A stretch of 64,000 bases of DNA from the NCBI GenBank assembly GCA_905250125.1, contig CAJNOL010001047.1, forward strand, positions 1 to 64,000, given 5' to 3'. Below the pieces are notes generated by a model. That model worked only from the letters and a program-made list of their open reading frames with translations, had not been told where the DNA came from and did no database searches. The stretch is from Rotaria sordida. Taxonomy: Eukaryota > Rotifera > Eurotatoria > Philodinida > Philodinidae. The translations under genes and the position numbers were made by a program. Below are positions 1 through 11,961 of the stretch, piece by piece. The first letter of the stretch is position 1, and each line of letters begins with the position of its first letter.

Positions 1-48
1 AAAGATCTTTGAAAGATCTATGAAAGATCTTTGAAAGATCTTTCAAAG
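1..48. repeat. Tandem AAAGATCTTT palindrome array (cut by window edge)
   Basis: The window opens with about four copies of an 11-bp unit built around the palindrome AAAGATCTTT, ending near position 48. Each unit is self-complementary, so the array can fold. Its left end lies outside the window. The arrangement resembles the GGATCC array at 61109-61328, but no terminal repeat can be checked here. Confidence 0.7.
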
Positions 49-59
49 AATGTGGGAGC

Positions 60-345
60 GGATCCTTAGAGTTTTCCGGTGGGAAACGGTTCGTTCCTGG
101 GCAGTTTCCGGTTGGTTCCTGCGGGTTATTGTTTTTTTCCCGTAGATTTCCGTCAGCGGGAAATTCTCGGAACGCTACGTTTCCGGGTACGAGAAATTTC
201 CGGCCGGAATACTGCTTCCATGTTCCGGGTGTTTTTCCGGTCATTTCCGGCGGGAAAGACACCGGAAACGGCGGGAAGAGGCCGGAAAATACACCGTTTC
301 CGGCCGGTTCCTGCAGGTTCCGGAGGCCGGAATCATTGACCTGGG
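60..345. repeat. GC-rich TTCCGG dispersed repeat, copy 1
   Basis: This is a GC-rich island in AT-rich surroundings, made of many degenerate TTCCGG/CCGGAA words. Shared phrases such as ATACTGCTTCCATG also occur at 34440-34700. Two overlapping short open frames cross it, but their residues simply follow the repeat and I do not regard them as genes. Confidence 0.65.
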
Positions 346-3300
346 AATAGATCACCAATATTGCACTAAAGAAAAACAAAAAAAAGCAAGAGTTAAGATT
401 TTTTTTAAATTTTATTATTGATGGTTATTCGAGAATATAATGTTAATTTATTTAAGAATTTTTCCTGTAGTATTATATGGATATTTATCGTGTTGGTATT
501 ATTCTTCTTATTGAATCTATAGATTTTCTTATCATAAATGATGAATAAATCTAACGATGAAAGTCTTCCAATTGATTAATCACTCGTTGAGTTCCGAACT
601 CGTACTAGATCGGATTTCGGTTCGAAAATTTTCGAGCAAGGAACTCTATTCGAGATAATGTGCATAATGTAGACCATAGTAAGTGTTAGAATATCCTGAA
701 AACGAGTAGAGATTCTCAGGTTATTGATGTATAGATTCTAGAAATGTTACAGTAGTTTTTATATAGATACTCTAGTTGCCCTCGTAAACATCAGATTCCT
801 CGAAAATATCGAACCTTCTTCTAGAGTTCTCAACACTTACTGACAATTTTTTTAGAATTTTATGGGAACTTTAGAGAGAAACAAGATCTTGAGAGAGCAT
901 TTGCCTTTCTCTCGAAGAAACGTGGAACAAAAATAAGCAGATAATGTCATTACAAAGTAAATAGGATTGAGACGGGTTCCGAGAAAGGGACGGTTGTGAT
1001 AACAGATTGTCCGTTGTGAGAGGAGCTGGGTCATCATGAGTTTGGTTCTTGCTTCCAAGGTCACCGATTCTTGTACTCCAACCATGAAAATACTTTCCGA
1101 GAAAACTTTCAGACTTTCTGGAGAATTCTTATCCGACGACATTCTACCCATAAATGATAGAAACAACCGTTGAAAGAGGCGTTAACAAGACTAGTGTTTG
1201 ATTGTTAAAATAAAAGTTTATTTTAATTTGATTCTACCCTTAAATAAGAATATCGAATAAATAGTTATAGATGAGTGACACAAAAGAGAGACGTTTTACC
1301 ATACGGTATATATTGAGAGAGGAAGAACAACAAAGCAAAAGCATTGGCAATAACCTATTCACGTTGATAACTGTCGGTGTGGAAATGTTTTAAGTCGAAA
1401 TTCTAAAATGAACGTTTCCTGAATAAGATCAGGTGAATAATTAAAAAACTAGTGTAAAAGTAAGATATGTCCTTGATGAAAAATAAACAACCGAAATTGT
1501 ATTGAAGATATCCATTCCTCATTTTGCTTCTATATAATCCATATAGTCTGAACTGAAAACGCAAATTAGAGTTGGAGGATTTTCCTATGAAGTAGAAGAG
1601 AATGAAGGAATGATCTCGATAAATCTGAAAAGTAGAGATGTTCTATGAAATATTCTGGTCACCAATTGCAGAATTGAATATTTCCTTAGAAAACGGAAGA
1701 TTCAGTTATAAGATTTTCAAAAGGAAATTTTTTCTCTCAAAATAAAGATTTGATTCGTATCGAAGTAAAATGAGTTGCCATTGTCGCGTTGGTTTAAATG
1801 AAAAATATTCTTGAAGAGAATATAGTTATTGACTGTTATTTTATTTTGTCGTTTTCCTAAGAGTATCTATGATTCTTCCACCACAGAAAATTGTCTCATT
1901 GAGATCTCTAAACTTGATCTACGCCAACAATCGGTACTAAATAACGTTTTTTTCATATAAATAAAACCAACAGATTCGAATTAAATAATTCAATAAATAA
2001 ATTTATAGAAACCTTTTTAAGATGATCATCGCTGATCCAGGCATAAATTCTATTTCTACCGTCTAATATGAAGACATTTTTCAACGTTTCAAATAAATTG
2101 TCTATCTGGTAGAACATGAAAATAATTGTCTTATTGATTATTATCTAAAGATGTTCTATGATAAATATGATAAAGTATTAAATGTCCAGATTTAAAACAA
2201 ATTTAAAAAAAAATATTCGTGTTTAATATTGTTATTTTAAGATTGTTCTGTATTTTGATATTGATCATTGAGATAATTATTATAATCAAATAGAATTTCT
2301 AAATATTCATCCGTTATTAGTTATTATTGATTGTTGATAATTATTTATTAAATGATAATATAATATAATTTCTATATATGGAATGATAACAAAACAATTT
2401 GTTAATGTTAATCTTATTTGATAATATCTATATATAATAACTATCTATTAAATCATTTTATTTTAGTTAATTTATATAAAAAAGGTTGTGTTAGATATAT
2501 TAATTTATTAATTTATTCTTGTTATTATTAATATAGATTTATTTGTTTAATTTAATTGTAAAAAATAAAATAAAAATATAATTTTCATAATAATATGTTA
2601 TCGTTAATGGATAGATTGTTAATGCAAGCCGGATTAAATTTTAAATAAAAATAACATATTGATCTTAAATTATAAAAATCGTTCTATTATTATCTAAAGA
2701 ATAATTTTCTATTGTTAATTGTTGAATAAGATTTTCTAATAATATTATTATAAGAATTTCTTCTATAAACTGAACGGTATTATCCAATCAGACATTTATA
2801 AATAATAATATATCTTCATTTAATATATTCGTTTCCAGGTTGAATTGAACATGTTCTAGATAAGGGAATATATTCAGTAAAATGACCTTTTATAAATGGC
2901 TAATGACATCAATATTCTGTCCAAAGAGAATCAGATGGTTTCCAACAAAGACGTGTTAGAGTAGAAGGAAAAGATAATGCACGATGATGATTATATATGT
3001 TAATGGTGAATAATAAAAATGAGGTTTATCCATAGTTTCCATTTTTTGAAATCGAAATAAAAAGTTGATTGATTTAAAATATAATAATAATCAATGAAAT
3101 AATTTATGTTCAATAGTATGAATTAATATGGATTTTTCTCTTTAAGATTTCTTGAATGAATAGAGAAAATATTCTAATTATATTGAAGCAGCAGGAAAAA
3201 ATTTTGTTTATTTTAGAGTAAGACTTATCTGAGAATGTCTTATGTTTTCTTTTCCACGCATTTATTTCAAATATATTGTTGTGTTTTTCAAGATTCGCAT

Positions 3301-6300
3301 CCGTCAAATCCATGAGTGTCAAAAGAAAATCTTTCGTATGTTCTAAGGTGATCTCAACAACTAAAATAAAACGTTTGAAGAGTAGTATATTAGTTATACA
3401 TATACTGGAAAAATACTGACAATCATCTTTTTATTTTATTTTTTTTTACAGAACATGATTTTGTTTAGTCGATATTTCAGTTTCCGCAAGAGAAAGCACT
3501 TCCACTGTTTTAGCTTTGAAGGATATGTCATCATGTTGAATTCTATTATTTTATTTTCTATTTCTATAGAGAACAAAAAAGAATTTCAATGGTGTTGATA
3601 AGAAAAAGTCAATGACGTCAAGTACAGATTCATCAATTATATTAATAATCAGAATGATTTAAAAAGCCATCGTCACCTCCAATATACTCTCAGAAGAAGC
3701 TAGGTAGATTTTCCCAATTTTGAATATTGTTTCGAGAACGTGTTATTTATCTTGATTTGACTCTTTTAATGATTCCGATAAGAGTTATTAATTTAACCGA
3801 TTCTTATCCATAACTAAAATTAAATATTAGAAAGTCGAACTCTAGTATGATTATCACATTGATATACCATATGCACACGAAACATTTGAATAAAATGAGT
3901 TATATATTGAAAAGTGGTGTTTATAGATTGACTTGTATAAAAAAGTACTGACTTATATCCGCAAGTCATGTGCTTGAATTGTTTCGGTGTAGTGATACTA
4001 TAATAGAATTTCTAAAATTATTTATAGTTTAAGTTCGTTTAATTGAACAGCTTCTCAAACAAAATGAAATACTTTGTATGGTTTAAAAAAAAATCAATTT
4101 AAGTAAGAATTACTTGGATATGGTTCGAGGTTTAGGTTGATAATAGTGTTTTTTCAAATGAAAATTGTCCCGTTCTTCAATTGAATTAGATTCAGTAAAG
4201 ATTTATAGAAATGATAGTTTGAATGTTGATGTCAATTAGACTGAAGAAAGAAATAAATATATCGGTAAGATTATTTGCACGAAATATTGATATAAGAAAA
4301 CATATATCGACAAAAGAAGTATTATTGCTTTTCCAAAGTTAAAAACAAATAAAAAATACTCTTTCCCAGTGTTTTTTTTTAATATAGAATAGAAAAATTC
4401 TGATTTCTAACATTCCGATCTAGCAATCATGTGTCACAAACAAACAAAAAATGATATTATGATTTGAATGAATACGTTCATGATATCACAACGAAAAAAG
4501 TTTATTAAATTTACTTAAAATTTATCGTTTTGGACAATAACTTTGAACAATAATTATCTCTATCGAATCAACTTCAACTATTATTTGTACATAGTGGTTC
4601 TGAAAATATCTTGATGATCCACATACTAATTCTAACCGACTTTCGATATTAATAAATAGAAAACTAATCAGTTGACGAGTGTGGGATGTGATATGAGTAT
4701 TGATCGGTGAACCTCCTTTCTTAGCAGCCACACTAGTGTGATATGATCATCACCAGTATATTATGGAAGGGATTTCTCTAGATACTTAATGTGTCACTTG
4801 AAAGAAATGGATAAATCTTGGGTTATCAAACAAATATTTCGTTTATGAATATTAGTCGAGAATGTCAGTGAAGGATACTTTATGAGGATATCTGAACATA
4901 TTGTTTTAACATGTGTAAGATGAAACATTTGCAAGTTGATGAAGATTTAATAAAAAGAGAATGAAAAGCGATAGATGTAGATAAATTCTATAAGAGGAAC
5001 TAGTATTGTGTAAGGAGACATTGATGATCCATCGCGTATGCCTACTAATCCAATTTTTTAACCTCTTACTTCAAATATTCTTTTGCTGTACTATGAGTCG
5101 ACTATTAATGTGAATATATAATATTTGCAGTACTTTTAACTGAATATTGAGATTACCCGACAGATAAATTTTGATGAATCCTTTAAATATGCTTGTTGTT
5201 CGTAACCTACGATGCAAACATTCACGGAAAAAAAAGGCTTGATTAAAATTAATATAAAAAAATATTTGTTTTAAATTGTCATCTATAGTAAAGGATATGA
5301 AAATTGTTATCGAATTTTTCGTATACTATTTTTTAATTCTTGTTTTACTATTCTTGAAATAAATTGTATATATATCGTCTATATCATTATCAACTATATA
5401 TAAAGGATTGAAATACATTAATTTTCCATAATTAATATCTACACACGTTCACTAAAATCACTCTAGAATTCATTATATTGTTTTATATTTATTCTTAGTA
5501 ATATATGAGATTTACACAAACGATAGCTTATCGATTATTTTAATATATCATACATGAATATATTCATTAGGAAAAATCTATAAATTCGATAATTGAACTG
5601 ATATATAAAGAAAGAAAGAAATATATTAATTCATATCTAAAATGAATAGATTAATTATTTGATCTTGCTTCCAATATTATCTTGTTGTATCTCTAAATGA
5701 AATAAAGAGGTATGATATATGTCTATCATATTTTTTTAAGAATCATATAAGAGTTAACTTTTGTTGTTAATTAATAGTTAAATCTATATATTGACAAAAA
5801 ATGTATTTATTATCGTTCATAGGTAAGACTGAAGATAAACACTTTCGCGTATACTTTCCGTAGAGAATATGTAGACTTCAGTTGCTCGAAATTTTGAACA
5901 TTCTTTTCTACTTGAGTAGTTTAGATTTTTATGAACTATTCAGTTAAATAATCTACTTGATATATTTTCGATTTTTTCGAAATTACACTTTTCTGTTGGG
6001 TTGAAAAGAAAATAATAATTATGATAAGTACTGTAAGTGTTGAATCTATTCAGATAAATACATATCCTGGCATAGTCAGATTCCGATAAATGTCTATCCT
6101 ATTGTTTGGTTCCACCAATTTCATAGTGAAAATGAACCAACTCAATTGACATGAAATAATAACTTGTATAATATGTCCTTTCATCACATGGATTTGATTC
6201 ATCAATCTTTTCCTCCTGTTATCACTACAATTCTACGAATAGTTTGCTGAGGTTATTCATAAACAGGAAAATATTTTCGAATAATCTAAGTAAATGTTTT

Positions 6301-6498
6301 TGTCTCAATTATAATTATAGAAAGAAAAACTAAAAAGAAAACAGTAAAAAATAGTTTTAATAAAGTAATCATATGAGTTAAAATATTGATGAATACGATA
6401 GATATGACATATTACTTTTACAGATGTAATAGAGTTACATTATTTCTGATTACTTTTTACTCTATGATATATATTGGCCATATCTATATATATGTATC

Positions 6499-6538
<40 letters not shown>

Positions 6539-7907
6539 ACATTGAGAATAATTTATTGCATAAATTTAGTAGATGATGGTGATTGTTCATAATGATTATT
6601 CATCTATGTTGAATCTTATAGATTGTTGAATTTATTTATTAAAATATTTTGTTATTATTAAATTTGAGTCTATTTAAAAGGCAGAGACTACTATGTTCGA
6701 ATGATCAAATACGAGAATTTAAAGTATTAATTGACTAAAACCAAAAATTAGTTTGAACATTTAAGTATAAATTCAAGTACTTCGGATCATTGTTACAGAA
6801 CGATTGTCATTATGACACTATCGATTTGATATAAAGATTCGAGATTCAATTGATTGATGGTGAAAATATCGCTTGATCAATGAAATTTGTTCAACTTACA
6901 AAAGAGATGTCTTATTGAATAAGTTTTCTTTTCTAATAAAGGAAGACTATCAAATTGTAGGGATGTTCTATTAGGTTTATAATAATAAAGTTTATTACCT
7001 TGCTTGATTAGAAGATAATTGCAAGATAGAAAATTATACTAATAAAAGAAATAAATGGCAGATAACGAATAAGTACAGTTTAGAGCAGTGTATTTGTGAA
7101 ATATTAGGCTATAAGAAGTATCGAAGAAGGACAGTTGAGTAGCTCTTTAAATATTCTAAAAATAAAATTATTAACTACAATAAATTTTAAAAGAAGAAAA
7201 TAAGAATCGGTTCTCATTCGATTTAAACTTAAATTGACCTGATTTAAAAGTTCTACTGAACTACTGCGAATAAATCATTTAATATTCTATTGACGTCTAA
7301 TAAATATGAGTAAAAAAATTTTAATTTTAATCACCTATTTGAATACATGATTATTTCGAAGTATAGCTTTTAATAATATTGTCGTTTATTTTAATTTTAT
7401 ACCAACATGTTATATAAACGTTAATGTTAACGGCATTTATGATGGTTGTGACAATTCGATAAGTAGGGTTAAAAGATAATCTAATTTAGATTAAATAAAA
7501 GAAAACGATTTCAAAGTATATTTGAACCATATTTCAAAGAACAATTTGATGAAATCATTATTTAACTGTTTTTTTTTCATTATTGTTATCAAAATAATTT
7601 TTTTTTTTGATTATCCTCATTTAGTATACAGACAAAGCGAGAAAAAAGATCAAATCATTATCAAATGGAGAATACACTTATGCACTTAGTGTCGCTAATT
7701 TCCGAAATACTTCGATCACTTTTTCAGAGGGATAACTTAGTATCAAATTGTAGCTTGACAAAAGACAAATCGTTCCATGAAGTCAGATTTTCGGGCCTAT
7801 TTTTTTTTCTCGAGAAAATTATTAATTAAGTGGACCAATAGGATACAATGAAACACAAAGGCCAATAACAATAGGGTATGATGTTATGGTTGATATATAC
7901 ATGCATT
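346..7907. other. Long AT-rich stretch without a recognisable gene
   Basis: Only short open frames occur (69-104 aa at 852-1166, 3110-3322 and 4522-4731 on the minus strand). None has a recognisable domain or a supporting neighbour exon. A (TA)n microsatellite lies at about 6502-6535. Positions 2200-2800 and 5260-5560 are particularly AT-rich. Old decayed repeats are likely, but I see no terminal repeats that define one. Confidence 0.6.
6502..6535. repeat. (TA)n microsatellite
   Basis: An almost pure TA dinucleotide run of about 34 bp within AT-rich intergenic DNA. Confidence 0.9.
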
Positions 7908-7920
7908 CACTGTAAAAAAT
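7908..7920 (+). repeat. Left terminal inverted repeat of the CACTA element
   Basis: CACTGTAAAAAAT, matching the reversed right end at 16122-16134 with one difference at position 5. Subterminal AGACAC/GTGTCT words follow immediately. Confidence 0.8.
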
Positions 7921-8040
7921 GCCAAGTGTCTTACAAGACTGTGCATGCGACTAAAGTATAGTTTAGACACGAATTAGACATGAGACGTGTCTTACGTTTT
8001 AGACACTTGAGTTGATTAGACACTGATGCGTCTTACACAT

Positions 8041-8875
8041 TATATTAGTTGATCATTACGTGAGTCTCTTTTAGACCGTTGAATAGTTCATCATTGATAT
8101 TTCAAATATTATTATCAAAATAGTTATTAATATTAATAATAATTGTGAGAACAACATAAACTTCTGCTGAGCATAGCCAGTAGAGCATACAATAATCAGA
8201 TACTGCTGATCAAATAAAAGTATAGTAGAATAGTACCCTCTATCAAGAGTAACTTCTTATACATATACCACTGGTTAGTGCATATTGACCAATGGTGAAA
8301 GCATTTTGTTCTATTTATGCGTTTCCTTTTTTTTCGGTATGTTTATTTTTTATTCTTTTTCCTTTCGACCAACACATTACTGTATCTGTTCCCGGTAAAA
8401 CATCGAACTAATTGCAATTATTTTATTCTACTTGAATGATTAAATTTTATCTTCACATGTAAGTATTACTTTTTTTTATTACTATAATTTTTTTTGCCTT
8501 CAGTTACTTCTTTTATTGCAGATGATCATTGACACTGCTTTGTTCTTTATGCTGTAGATGATTATTTGGATGACTTTAACATTATTTTCATTTTATTCTT
8601 TCAAACAACCTTTATTCGCTTGTTCTATTTGAATCAACACATTTCGCTGATTATGTTCAACTGAAACGAATGAGTTTATTTTGATTTTATCGCTCTTTAT
8701 TTTTTTTATTTTAGATTATCTCTATTTTTTTCTATGGTTTAATCATTGTGGTTTTGATTTTTGTATCATTTATATAATAAAAAGTAAGTTTAATTTTATT
8801 TTCAAAAAGAAAGTCTCTGCTTGAATATATATGAAAAAAAATAATAACAAAAAGACTAGATTACATAATAAAAGT
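8041..8875. other. 3' non-coding part of the CACTA element
   Basis: AT-rich DNA between the left subterminal repeats and the transposase stop codon. I see no coding frame. It probably holds the 3' untranslated region and polyadenylation signals of the minus-strand transposase. Confidence 0.5.
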
Positions 8876-11800
8876 TTATAAGATAGTAAACGATTTACCA
8901 TAAGGGTGTAAGGGAAGATATAATAATCCGTTTAATGAAATTAGCTTCAATACTTTTTTATAACAAATGTCTTCCAAGAAAAAACAATCAAGTTTGCTTA
9001 TTTCTTCGACTTCAAATGCCCGTAGCTGTTGTATGTACCCTTTGACTTTATACATTGTACAAATAAAAGCACATCTTTTTCCATCATAAAAAATCCACTT
9101 TATTTTGCCAACTACTGGTAAAGTTGGAAAATATTCTCTTGAAACATTCAGGATTGTGTTGTGTGAATATTTTTGCCCATTTACGACAAATGTTTTTAAT
9201 GTTGACCGAGGTTTAAATGATGACTTAAATGTATTTGAGATGACAAATTGTATTTGTTTGTCATTGATCGGCTGTCGATCGTCAAGTCGACCATGTGGTA
9301 CATCTGATAGGGCCGTATGAGAAAAGGATCCGTCCTGCGAATGATCGTTGACACATACCCATAGCTCGTGTCTTCGAGCCAACATCAGTGAAGGATGTTT
9401 TAGGTTTCTAACTTTGTTTCCTTTGAAAAATTGATGTTTTCTTTCTGTTGCCAGACATGATGTATAAACCAAAGGCCCCAAATCTTTCATGAGAGCAGGA
9501 AAATGAGTCATAAAATGAAACTTGAATTTCATTTTTCCAGGATATAATTTTTTAAATTGATCGTTATGCACATTGATGAAGTGTGACAACTGTTGATGAG
9601 TATCATCAGTAATAGTTGTAGCAAAACATAACGAAAGAATATCCACACAGAGTAAGATCGTACGATATTGTGAAAAATCTGATGATTGAAGCAATTTTTT
9701 GAGAATGAAAGGTAGATTTATAAATAGGTGAAATGTTTGCATTGATGTTAAAGGCATTCCCAAATTATTTTGTTTCTTTAACTCATCAGATGTTAAATCC
9801 AGATGTGGTTTTGAGTTTAATTCACTTCCATCATAGGGAAATTTGTTCACTTCGTAGCAAAATTGCTCCAGCTTGAAATAACCCTTTGAGATACAAAAGT
9901 CCAGGAATGCGTTCAGATGATTAGGAAACACACCCTATAATTATTACCAAAACAATCAATTAAAAACTCATTGAATAATGGTTTTGTTTCAAAAGCAGTA
10001 AATTTATGTCCTACTAGTTTTATGTAAAAAAGTTCAAACTATTTACATTAACTTTGTGTCCCAAAATCACTTATTTACTAACAGATGGATTGATTAAATG
10101 ATAGTCTCTTTTGGATAAAAAGTAGTTTTTTGTGTAAAGCTAACACGATCTCGATTTATTTTTACCTCTAACAAAGTATGCATGATATCATACGGACATT
10201 GGCGTGTGACATCATATAATTGATCAAATAAACTTCTATTATTTATTCCATATTTTTTAGATAAGTACTCATACGATTTGGCAGAATCTTGAACAAGCTC
10301 CAATTGATTGCATCTACCAAAGAATATTAAAAGAAGCTAAAAGGTAAGCTAAAAATTGTCACTAACCGGTCTCTGTATTCAGTTAGAGTAATAGTCGGAA
10401 ATTCATAAGAAATATCCTCTTCCAAATTGTCATGCTGTATGTCACAAAGGTGACAGAAATGAGTCGCAGATACGCTTTCCTTGAATCCATTCAGAGACAT
10501 TTGAGCTGGATAATCACCAAGTGAGATGAATAAGCCGCCGAAATAAGTGACATCATTGCCATTTATATTGATGGTGATACCTATACTCGATGTTATGAAA
10601 GAATGCCATTTTTTTAAGTAATTAAGTGTTACTCTACCGCTAGTAGAAAGTACATGCATTCCCATTAAAAAATCATCAACAGTATGTGATAACGAATTGT
10701 ATTTCCGTGCCCATTTTGGACAAGCTGCTATAAGTCTTTTTGTTGCTTGTCTTGATCGTTTTTCTCGAGAAACGTTCAACAGTGACCAATAGAAGAAGAA
10801 AATTGAATGAGCACGATGAGATATAGGATTAGTAATTGTTAAATCATCTGAATTCAGTTCAATTTTGAGATAATTTGGCTTTTGGAAGTTTGGATGATTC
10901 CGTGAGTAACTACCATCATGAATGTCTTGAACGCAGTTAGGATCATAGTCAGGTGTTGCACAATTAAGATCAGCTTGAACTTCCGGCAGACGTAGGTAGT
11001 TTACAAGACTGCTTAGAAAAGGCACATAGGAGTATTTCACTGTTTTAGTTTCTTTGTTTTTTGTAGTTATCTGTAAAGAAAAAAAGAAGCATAGAAGCCT
11101 TAAATAGATTCTAAATCTTTTTATGAACTATAAAAACATCGCTTTTTTTAAGTAGTCTTTGATAGTCGTCTGAGTTTCAGAACATACCTTATATGATCGA
11201 CTAACAGGTTCGATATATTGAAAATACTCCGTAGCTTTCTTCTTTCGAATGTGACTTGATTTTAACTGATCGATACAGACAGCTAAAGCATTGAGATTCT
11301 AAATCAAGTTAGATATAAGATAGATGTACACTCAACTATTATTAAATTACAGACCAGATTCTTCGCAGCCATAGCAAGAAAAAGTTCCGTAAGGTTTGTC
11401 GTAACAAAGTCAATAGCTGCCTCAGATGTATAGAAAACCGTTTGAAGAGTCAGCAACAAATATAAAACACGTTTTTCAAATGCTTTAAGTTGCTCTTCTT
11501 CACTTAAGCTTTCCGTTCCATTACTAGTATTAATTGATTCATTTTCCAGATCTTGATCTTGTCCATCGCTTGTATCCAGACGAAATTCTGAATCTGGAAC
11601 TTCTTCTTGATTATCTGCATTTAAAAACTCTTCCTGATCACCTTCGTCTTCATCCTGTGCTATATCTTCGTGACGCTGTTCTGTTTTCTCATTATGAAAT
11701 CGATACCAACTAGAAATGAGAAAAAATTATTTTTTTTTTAATAGACTCAAGCAAAAATTAATTAAATATCTCACTGAGTTTGTAGACTTCGCAATGTACT

Positions 11801-11920
11801 AAATGAACCACCACAATAACATATAAGTCGAATTTTTTTACTGTGACTATGCAAGTCACGGTGATGTTTGACATAAGCTGACAACGTATTAAAATCGATT
11901 TGACAAATAGAACAGTGCAT
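8876..11920 (-). CDS. CACTA transposase (Tnp2-like, N-terminal zinc fingers)
   Basis: Six exons join without a stop into 840 codons: 11920-11775, 11709-11355, 11298-11188, 11070-10367, 10313-10166 and 9934-8876. All introns are GT-AG and phases agree at every junction. The N-terminus has two C2H2-type fingers: C-x2-C followed by H and H (residues about 2-23), then CYC followed by H-x4-H completed across the first intron. An acidic linker follows. The large fourth exon holds the region with LKIELNSDDLTITNP, typical of this family, and a CHLC knuckle. Exon 5 has CPYDIMHTLLE, completed to LLEGV by exon 6, the D-x2-H-x3-EG landmark of Tnp2-like transposases. The last exon carries HFMTHFP and CLATERKHQFFK. 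The protein should cut and join the element ends in the nucleus. Exact DDE residues were not assigned. It diverges from the plus-strand gene starting at 11962. Confidence 0.85.
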
Positions 11921-11961
11921 TCTTGATCTAAAAATAAAATGAATGTTTTTTTTTATTCTAG
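11921..11961. promoter_or_regulatory. 41-bp divergent start region with two splice acceptors
   Basis: The start codons of the two transposon genes face away from each other across 41 bp. On the plus strand a pyrimidine tract ending in TTCTAG sits directly before the accessory-gene ATG. On the minus strand ATTTTTAG ends 7 bases before the transposase ATG. Each gene therefore seems to begin with an acceptor, either for a 5' untranslated exon or for spliced-leader trans-splicing, which is known in bdelloid rotifers. Transcription would have to start inside the opposite gene. Confidence 0.55.

Noticed and set aside
79-350. Two overlapping open frames of 86 and 73 aa
   Set aside because: They follow a GC-rich TTCCGG repeat, have Phe/Arg/Gly-rich low-complexity residues and lack any domain.
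852-1166. 104-aa minus-strand open frame
   Set aside because: No recognisable domain, no neighbouring exon and no clear codon bias; probably chance or an old repeat.
6386-6592. 68-aa plus frame across the (TA)n run
   Set aside because: Its Tyr/Ile repeat is simply the translation of the microsatellite.
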